From Eggerthella timonensis (lineage in GTDB: Bacteria > Actinomycetota > Coriobacteriia > Coriobacteriales > Eggerthellaceae), in the NCBI RefSeq assembly GCF_900184265.1, contig NZ_FXXA01000002.1:1200918-1264917 (forward strand): a stretch of 64,000 nucleotides of DNA, given 5' to 3'. A program made the position numbers and the translations under genes. The notes beneath the pieces were generated by a model. The model saw only the letters and a list, made by a program, of their open reading frames with translations. It searched no databases and was not told where the DNA came from. Numbering within the stretch: position 1 is the first letter of the stretch; each line of letters opens with the position of its first letter. This document shows, piece after piece, positions 59,184 to 64,000 of this stretch.

Positions 59184-60845
59184 ATGAGCAAAGGCATGGA
59201 AGGCGGAGTTTCCCGTCGTTCGTTCCTGAAGGGTGCGGGCGTCGCTGCCGCCGCCGTGGCGGGCTCCGCCGCGCTGGCCGGCTGCGCGTCGGGCTCGACG
59301 GGCGCGGCTTCGGGCGATTGGATGCCGAAGAGCTGGGACTACGAGTGCGATCTCTTGGTCATCGGCTACGGCGGCGCGGGCATGTGGGCGTCCCTCATCG
59401 GCGCCGACGAGTGCGGCCAGGAAGTCATCGTGCTGGAGAAGGCTCCCGAGCGCGGCGGCGGAAACAGCTCCATCAACAACGGCGAGTGGACCATCGTCGA
59501 GGAGAGCGAGAAGGACCGCTTCGCGAAGTACATCAAGGCCTTCACGCACGGCAAGACGCCTGAGCCGATGATCGACGCCTGGGTGAACGAGTGCGCCCGC
59601 AACACCGAGTACGCCGACAAGTACGGCATGACCTACGAGGTGTCCGAGGTCGCGCTGGCCGGCGCCATCCCCGAGTACTACTTCCTGGACGACAACGCCT
59701 ACGAGGGCTCCTGCAAGCTGTCCTCCGTCGACGGCTTCGGCATGCTGTCGTTCCACGAGCTGGACGCGCAGCGCGAGAAGCTGGGCGTGCAGGTCATGTT
59801 CGACTGCCATGACGAGCGCCTCATCCAGAACCCGGAGACCAAGGAGATCGTCGGCGCGTACACGATGATCGGCTCCGAGGAGAAGACCGTGAAGGCCCGC
59901 AAGGGCGTCATCCTGACGCTGGGCGGCTTCGAGTTCAACGAGGACCTCAAGAACGAGTACCTCAAGTGCTATCCCTTCAAGTTCGAGGGCTGGCAGTACA
60001 ACACGGGCGACGGCATCAAGATGGTCGAGGACGTGGGAGCGAAGCTGTGGCACATGGACATGGCGATCTCCATGTACTCCATGTGGACGCGCGACCCCGA
60101 GAACGACTTCTCCATCCTGTACTTCATGCCCGGCTTCAGCTACTTCAACGTGAACCGCCTGGGCAAGCGCTACGTCAACGAGAACAGCATGGGCTCGCCG
60201 CACAACGGCTGGCACACGCTGCTGCACTTCGACGACGCCATCGACGACTACGACCGCATCCCGTCGTGGTGCATCTTCGACCAGAGCTGCTTCGACGCCG
60301 GCAAGATGTCCACGAGCCAGGGCGACTCCTTCGAGTGCGGCAACTTCGCGTCCGACCTGCCGGATTCCATCCGCGCGTGGGACGGCTGGAGCCAGGACAA
60401 CAAGGCCGAGCTCGACAAGGGCTGGATCCTCAAGGGCGACACGCTCGAGGAGCTGGGCAAGAAGATCAAGGACTTCGACCACTGGATGGACGTGGACACG
60501 CTGAAGGCCACCTTCGACGAGTACCAGGCGTTCTGCGAGGCCAAGAAGGACGCGCGCTTCGACCGCGCCGAGAAGACCCTCGTCGCGCTGGACGAAGGCC
60601 CTTACTACGCCATCTCCATCTACCCCGGCTCCTGCTCCACGCTGGGCGGCCCGATGAAGAACGAGCACGGCCAGGTGCTCGACCCGGCTCAGAACCCCAT
60701 CCCGCGCCTGTACGCGGCGGGCTGCTTCGGCAACTTCCAGAGCCACAGCTACGGCATCACCGGCGGCAACAACGCCGAGAACCAGGTGTGGGGCCGCATT
60801 TCCGCTCGTCACGCCGCAGGCCTCGAGGCCTGGGACGCGAAGTAG
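59184..60845 (+). CDS. Tat-exported FAD-dependent reductase paired with cytochrome c
   Basis: This 553-residue flavoprotein has a Tat signal (VSRRSFLKGAG near residues 9-19) ending in a lipobox (ALAGC, cysteine near 34). The FAD motif LLVIGYGGAGMWAS is near 56, and the C-terminal FAD segment RLYAAGCFGNFQSHSYGITG near 510. The enzyme family reduces carbon-carbon double bonds or similar acceptors. The next gene encodes a six-heme cytochrome lipoprotein, so the pair looks like a split form of the flavocytochrome fumarate reductases, where one polypeptide holds both parts. AGGAGGAAGG precedes the start. Substrate unknown. Confidence 0.9.
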   Translation: MSKGMEGGVSRRSFLKGAGVAAAAVAGSAALAGCASGSTGAASGDWMPKSWDYECDLLVIGYGGAGMWASLIGADECGQEVIVLEKAPERGGGNSSINNGEWTIVEESEKDRFAKYIKAFTHGKTPEPMIDAWVNECARNTEYADKYGMTYEVSEVALAGAIPEYYFLDDNAYEGSCKLSSVDGFGMLSFHELDAQREKLGVQVMFDCHDERLIQNPETKEIVGAYTMIGSEEKTVKARKGVILTLGGFEFNEDLKNEYLKCYPFKFEGWQYNTGDGIKMVEDVGAKLWHMDMAISMYSMWTRDPENDFSILYFMPGFSYFNVNRLGKRYVNENSMGSPHNGWHTLLHFDDAIDDYDRIPSWCIFDQSCFDAGKMSTSQGDSFECGNFASDLPDSIRAWDGWSQDNKAELDKGWILKGDTLEELGKKIKDFDHWMDVDTLKATFDEYQAFCEAKKDARFDRAEKTLVALDEGPYYAISIYPGSCSTLGGPMKNEHGQVLDPAQNPIPRLYAAGCFGNFQSHSYGITGGNNAENQVWGRISARHAAGLEAWDAK

Positions 60846-61040
60846 CGGATCCGTATCGATGATCGATCCGGCGTCCCTCTCCCCAGTGGCGCCGGGTGCG
60901 AATCTACCCCCTGCGCCCGCCGCTCCCCCGGCGGGCGCACCCCGGCGGGAAACCGCCGACCTTCGGCCCGCCGTTCCTCGGCGGGCTCGGGGGCGGGAAA
61001 CCGCCCGACAACCGCAAGACGAGATTGATAGGAGAAGCGC
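60846..61040 (+). other. Intercistronic run of four stem-loops
   Basis: Four perfect hairpins lie between flavoprotein and cytochrome genes: 60913-60938 (10-bp stem), 60943-60958 (CGGCGG-GAAA-CCGCCG), 60966-60986 (8-bp stem) and 60991-61006 (GGGCGG-GAAA-CCGCCC). Two have GAAA tetraloops, which are very stable in RNA. They may set the ratio of the two products. Confidence 0.8.
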
Positions 61041-61736
61041 ATGACCGTGCAAGCACACACCGCCGACCGGCGCCTCGTCGTGCTCGCCGTCCTCGGCGTC
61101 GTCCTCGCGCTCACGGCCGCGATGTGGACGCTCGCGGGCTGCGCGCCGAAGGCGGAATCCGACGCACCGGCCGAGTCCGGGCAGCAGGCAGAGGGCTCCG
61201 GCTCGGGCTCGGGCTTCGGCGCCTCGGCCATGGACGGCCAGCCCGTGAACTGGACCATGGATTCCGACTGCTCGATGTGCCATACCACCGAAGCCGAGTC
61301 CGAGACCGATGCAGCCTGCCCGCAGGGCACGGCGCATAAGGCAGAAGGCGTGACGTGCGCCCAGTGCCATACCGCCGAGAGCGAGCTTTCGACCGCGCAC
61401 GCCGACGTGAAGTTCGGCGACAAGCCGGCCTCGAAGCCGACGATGGTCACGGTGGACCCGGCCACGTGCGAGTCGTGCCACGGCACGCTCGAGGACATGG
61501 CCGCGAAGACCGCGGACTCCACGGCGCTCACCGACGACAACGGCACGACGGTGAACCCCCACGAGCGCCCGGCGGGCGAGAAGCACGAGGAGAACCCGGC
61601 TACGTGCACCGACTGCCACAACAACCACTCGAAGGACCTGCAGAAGGATGCCAAGAAGTACTGCGCCCAGTGCCACCACCGCGGCGTGTACGAATGCGGC
61701 ACCTGCCATGAGCTGCGCGAGCGCAGCACGAAGTAG
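61041..61736 (+). CDS. Six-heme cytochrome c lipoprotein
   Basis: This 231-residue exported protein has a signal ending in a lipobox (TLAGC, cysteine 34), a serine/glycine-rich spacer, and six CXXCH heme-binding motifs at residues 77-81, 106-110, 143-147, 189-193, 208-212 and 219-223. It probably sits on the outer membrane face and hands electrons from a quinol dehydrogenase to the flavoprotein encoded just upstream. GGAG precedes the ATG. A clear Rho-independent terminator follows. It is the only multiheme cytochrome gene seen in the window. Confidence 0.9.
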   Translation: MTVQAHTADRRLVVLAVLGVVLALTAAMWTLAGCAPKAESDAPAESGQQAEGSGSGSGFGASAMDGQPVNWTMDSDCSMCHTTEAESETDAACPQGTAHKAEGVTCAQCHTAESELSTAHADVKFGDKPASKPTMVTVDPATCESCHGTLEDMAAKTADSTALTDDNGTTVNPHERPAGEKHEENPATCTDCHNNHSKDLQKDAKKYCAQCHHRGVYECGTCHELRERSTK

Positions 61737-61797
61737 CCAAGCGAGCATATCCGCTTGAGGCGGGATACCTCCCTCCCTTCCCGCCTCGAGATTATCG

Positions 61798-61829
61798 AAG
61801 ACCCGGCCCCTCCCTCGGCCGGGTCTTTC
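61798..61829 (+). terminator. Rho-independent terminator after cytochrome gene
   Basis: A perfect 11-bp stem (AAGACCCGGCC and complement) with an eight-base loop, followed by TCGTT. A weaker hairpin built on GAGGCGGGA lies at about 61757-61790. Confidence 0.85.
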
Positions 61830-61874
61830 GTTATACTGGGGCGAAACGAGGCGTGGCGACGAGAGGGGCCCGGC

Positions 61875-62519
61875 ATGGCGGTGTTCGAATACGGCGAAGA
61901 AGAGGTCGCGTACCTCGCCGCGCGCGATCCCAAGCTGGCCGAGGTGATGGCGGCTATCGGGCATATCGAACGCGAGGTGCATCCCGACCTGTTCGCCGCG
62001 CTCGTGAACTGCATCGTGGGCCAGCAGATTTCGACGAAAGCCCAGATCACTATCTGGAATCGCGTGCTCGAGGCGTTCGGCGAGGTGACGCCTGAAACGA
62101 TGGCCGCCTGTCCCGACGAGGAGCTGCAGCGGGTGGGCATCTCGTTTCGCAAGGTGAGCTACATCAAGGGGGCGGCCGAGCGCGTGCTGTCCGGCGAGGT
62201 GGACCTCGACGGGTTGGCCGAGCTGCCCGACGACGAGGTGTGCCGCGTCCTCTCGGCGCTGCCGGGCATCGGCGTGTGGACGGCCGAGATGCTCATGACG
62301 TTCTCGATGCAACGTCCTAACATCCTGAGCTGGGGCGACCTGGCCATCCAGCGCGGCTTGCGCATGGTGTACCACCATCGGCGCATCACGCCCGAGCTGT
62401 TCGCGAAGTACCGCCGCCGCTACGCGCCGTACGGCTCGGTGGCCAGCCTGTACCTCTGGGAAGTGGCCGGCGGTGCCATCCCCGGCATGAGAGACTGGGC
62501 TCCGAAGGGCCGCAAGTAG
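61875..62519 (+). CDS. HhH-GPD DNA glycosylase (AlkA/3-methyladenine glycosylase II type)
   Basis: This 214-residue base-excision repair enzyme removes alkylated bases from DNA. It has the helix-hairpin-helix LPGIGVWTAEM (residues 129-139) and the catalytic aspartate D155 in LSWGDLAIQRG. VNCIVGQQISTKAQ near 44 is typical of the family. The ATG at 61875 follows GAGAGGGG. It is shorter than E. coli AlkA (282) because it lacks the N-terminal extra domain. It is a single gene after a terminator, unrelated in function to its neighbours. Confidence 0.9.
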   Translation: MAVFEYGEEEVAYLAARDPKLAEVMAAIGHIEREVHPDLFAALVNCIVGQQISTKAQITIWNRVLEAFGEVTPETMAACPDEELQRVGISFRKVSYIKGAAERVLSGEVDLDGLAELPDDEVCRVLSALPGIGVWTAEMLMTFSMQRPNILSWGDLAIQRGLRMVYHHRRITPELFAKYRRRYAPYGSVASLYLWEVAGGAIPGMRDWAPKGRK

Positions 62520-62541
62520 CAGCGGGCGGGGGCCGCGCGTT

Positions 62542-62650
62542 GCGCCGCGAGCGTGTGCGTGGAGCGTGGGGAGAGGTGGCCGCGCGCCGCGAGCGTATGC
62601 GTGGGGCGTGGGGAGAGGCGACTGCGCGTCGCGAGCGTATGCGTGGAGCG
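62542..62650. repeat. 42-bp tandem repeat, about 2.6 units
   Basis: Units start at 62542, 62584 and 62626 (GCGCCGCGAGCGTGTGCGTG type) and differ at a few positions. The period is a multiple of three, but no credible gene contains it. Confidence 0.85.
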
Positions 62651-62962
62651 GGGTGGCCGCGCGTCGCACCACCCGCTGCCTTGCCGCGCTTCGGATGTTT
62701 CGTGAGAGGCGCTCGTTTCCGCCCCCTTTCTCCTCCGTTTTGCACAGTTTGCTCCCAAATGTTGCGTCGGAGCCTTTCCGGAAGGAGCTTCGCACGCCGC
62801 CGGCTGACCCGGCGCGGCATTTTCCCAGGTCACGAGAATCGATGCGCCCGCAACCCGCTCGAAGCGCAACATTGAGGCGAAAAACGTGCGCAAGCCGGGC
62901 GGTAAGGTGTCGTCCCGGTTTGCGACGAGGGCGGCGCGGCTTGAAAGCGCCTCGACGCTCGA

Positions 62963-62978
62963 TGTTTCACGTGAAACA
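62963..62978. other. parS-type ParB binding site 3
   Basis: A third exact TGTTTCACGTGAAACA, 28.3 kb from the other two and 66 bases beyond the tRNA 3' end. Confidence 0.85.
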
Positions 62979-63000
62979 TTCGTTCGTGTGCGACTGCGAA

Positions 63001-63035
63001 AAAAGGGGCCGTCGGAACATCCGACGGCCCCTTTT
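63001..63035. terminator. Terminator of the tRNA-Val gene
   Basis: A perfect 16-bp stem (AAAAGGGGCCGTCGGA at 63001-63016, complement at 63020-63035) with a three-base loop. It gives a T-run on either strand and lies just past the tRNA 3' end. Confidence 0.9.
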
Positions 63036-63043
63036 GCTTGCCG

Positions 63044-63118
63044 TGGTGGGCGATGAGGGATTTGAACCCCCGACCTTGTCCTTGTAAGGGACCTGCGCTC
63101 CCGCTGCGCCAATCGCCC
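63044..63118 (-). tRNA. tRNA-Val (anticodon UAC)
   Basis: The minus strand folds as a complete cloverleaf. The acceptor stem is GGGCGAT/ATCGCCC, the D stem GCGC/GCGC, the anticodon loop CTTACAA with anticodon TAC, and the T arm GGGGG-TTCAAAT-CCCTC. The CCA end is encoded. The top pair of the anticodon stem is a G-A mismatch. TAC reads the valine codon GUA (and others by wobble). Confidence 0.93.
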
Positions 63119-63428
63119 GTTTTGTCGCCGCATTTCACGCGCCGTGCAGCGAGCATTCATTCTCGCATAGAAGACGCATTCGCGCAACGAATCCCCAGGA
63201 AAGCCTCATCTCTCGCCCCGGCGCGACAAGACGCGCTGGAACGGCGTGGGATTTTGTGGCGCAGCACGTGCAATGCGCATTGGAACGGGTGGCACGAAAC
63301 GTGGAATCGGCGTTGGATCGGCGTCGTAAACGCGCAAGGTCCAGACGGTTTTTCATGGTGAACTGTGCCATCGAAACGTGAGATGAGCTGGTCATACTGA
63401 AAGGAGGGAAAACGGCGGAGAGGACGAT
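63119..63428. other. 310-bp gap upstream of CpaB-like gene
   Basis: I see no gene or clear repeat here. It probably holds the promoters of the tRNA (minus strand) and of the CpaB-like gene (plus strand). Confidence 0.5.
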
Positions 63429-64000
63429 ATGAAGCGGAGCAGAACAACGATCGTCGGCATTGCCTGCGGGTTGGCGTGCGCGGCATGCGTGCTTGCATAC
63501 ACCCAGGGCGTGCGCGGCGAAGCCGATGCGGCGCGGGCGGAGGCGTTGGCGCGCTACGGGGGCGAGCAACTGGAAGTGTGCGTGGCGAAACGCGATATCG
63601 CGGCGGGCGAATCGGTGGATGCGGGTGCGGTGGAGACGCGTTTGTGGGTGGCCGACCTGCTGCCCGCCGAGGCGTTTCGGTCGGCCGACGACGTGGTGGG
63701 GAGGAAGGCGTCGTCGACGATCCTCGCGGGCGAGGTGCTGTCGGGGCGGCGTTTTCGCGAAGCGGGCAACCGCCTCGACGTGCCCGAGGGCTTGACGGCG
63801 GTGAGCGTTCCGGCGAAGGACGTGCAGGCGGTGGGCGGCGCCGTCGCGGCCGGCTCGCAGGTGGACATGTACGCCACCGGCGGCACGTCGACCGACGTGC
63901 TGGCAAGCGGCGTGCTCGTGCTGGCCACGAGCGCGAGCACGCAGGGGTCGGCATCCGATGCGAAAGTCTCGTGGATCACCGTGGCCGTCGCGCCCGAGTC
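63429..64000 (+). CDS. CpaB/SAF-domain pilus assembly-like protein (5' part, runs off window)
   Basis: The reading frame from 63429 stays open to the window end (190 codons). It begins MKRSRTTIVGIACGLACAAC, one N-terminal membrane helix, followed by a SAF-like domain (VCVAKRDIAAGESVDAGAVE near 50, GRKASSTILAGEVLSGRRF near 92) and VPEGLTAVSVPAKDVQAVGG near 120. This is the layout of CpaB/RcpC proteins, which help build Flp-type (tad) pili. GAGAGGA precedes the ATG. The remaining tad genes would lie to the right of the window. Confidence 0.8.
   Translation, partial: MKRSRTTIVGIACGLACAACVLAYTQGVRGEADAARAEALARYGGEQLEVCVAKRDIAAGESVDAGAVETRLWVADLLPAEAFRSADDVVGRKASSTILAGEVLSGRRFREAGNRLDVPEGLTAVSVPAKDVQAVGGAVAAGSQVDMYATGGTSTDVLASGVLVLATSASTQGSASDAKVSWITVAVAPE

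Larger units (their letters stand above)
62520..63043. other. 524-bp gap with tandem repeat, parS site and terminator
   Basis: No convincing gene. It holds a 42-bp tandem repeat (62542-62650), a parS-type site (62963-62978) and the tRNA terminator (63001-63035). Confidence 0.7.

Noticed and set aside
59088-62795. A 1235-codon open frame on the minus strand opposite flavoprotein, cytochrome and glycosylase genes
   Set aside because: Same shadow pattern; the plus-strand genes carry clear FAD, heme and HhH motifs.
62540-62875. Repetitive 14-residue peptide frame across the 42-bp tandem repeat
   Set aside because: The period is a multiple of three, so any frame stays open; no start signal or known repeat-protein pattern supports it.

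Overview
The window looks like chromosomal DNA of a high-GC anaerobic actinobacterium of the Eggerthellaceae (Eggerthella or Gordonibacter type). The reasons are the GC-rich codon use, many Tat-exported molybdopterin and flavin reductases, and a one-to-one pairing of these enzymes with membrane-spanning LuxR-type regulators. This assignment rests on gene content and no database search was run. Three perfect 16-bp parS-type sites (two near 34.65 kb, one near 62.97 kb) suggest, by inference, that the window lies in the origin-proximal part of the chromosome.

Layout. 0.1-7.1 kb: a DmsABC-type operon (A, B, C on the minus strand), its divergent polytopic LuxR regulator and a frameshifted LysR-like gene. 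7.2-14.6 kb (module A, plus strand): UvrD/AddB-like helicase paralogue without a Walker A motif, unknown acidic protein, TorD-type chaperone, NapG-like and NapH-like ferredoxins, four-cluster ferredoxin, U32-like protein. 14.8-20.7 kb: lipoprotein, LuxR regulator, Tat flavoprotein reductase, cysteine desulfidase-like gene. 20.7-27.5 kb (module B): a rearranged second copy of module A whose helicase paralogue keeps its Walker A motif. 27.9-49.8 kb: three more LuxR/DmsABC units, with a HipA-like kinase pair inserted between the third and fourth. 50.2-53.8 kb and 57.3-61.7 kb: LuxR regulators divergent from Tat flavoprotein reductases, the second followed by a six-heme cytochrome lipoprotein. The rest holds an unknown protein, a flavodoxin-ferredoxin, a cyclophilin, a HhH-GPD DNA glycosylase, tRNA-Val and the start of a CpaB-like gene that runs off the window.

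How it may work together. Each terminal reductase (four molybdoenzymes, three flavoproteins) sits beside its own regulator, which has about 12 membrane helices and a C-terminal LuxR helix-turn-helix. This fits a bank of respiratory enzymes, each induced by its own substrate. All six divergent regulator/target gaps contain a 17-19 bp perfect dyad, and three of these share an ATCAT(A/G)...(T/C)ATGAT core. Modules A and B supply chaperones and ferredoxins probably used for molybdoenzyme maturation or electron delivery, and unexpectedly carry a superfamily-1 helicase-like gene.

The intergenic DNA is rich in palindromic elements. One family (GAGACAAAGGGACGGGG type, ten copies) has a copy inside a NapH-like reading frame and another that supplies the stop codon of the module B helicase. 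A second family (four copies, about 160-177 bp) has long terminal inverted repeats with a GCAACTTTTTCGAC core. A third (three copies) is a hairpin with an unchanging loop, found after dmsC-type genes.
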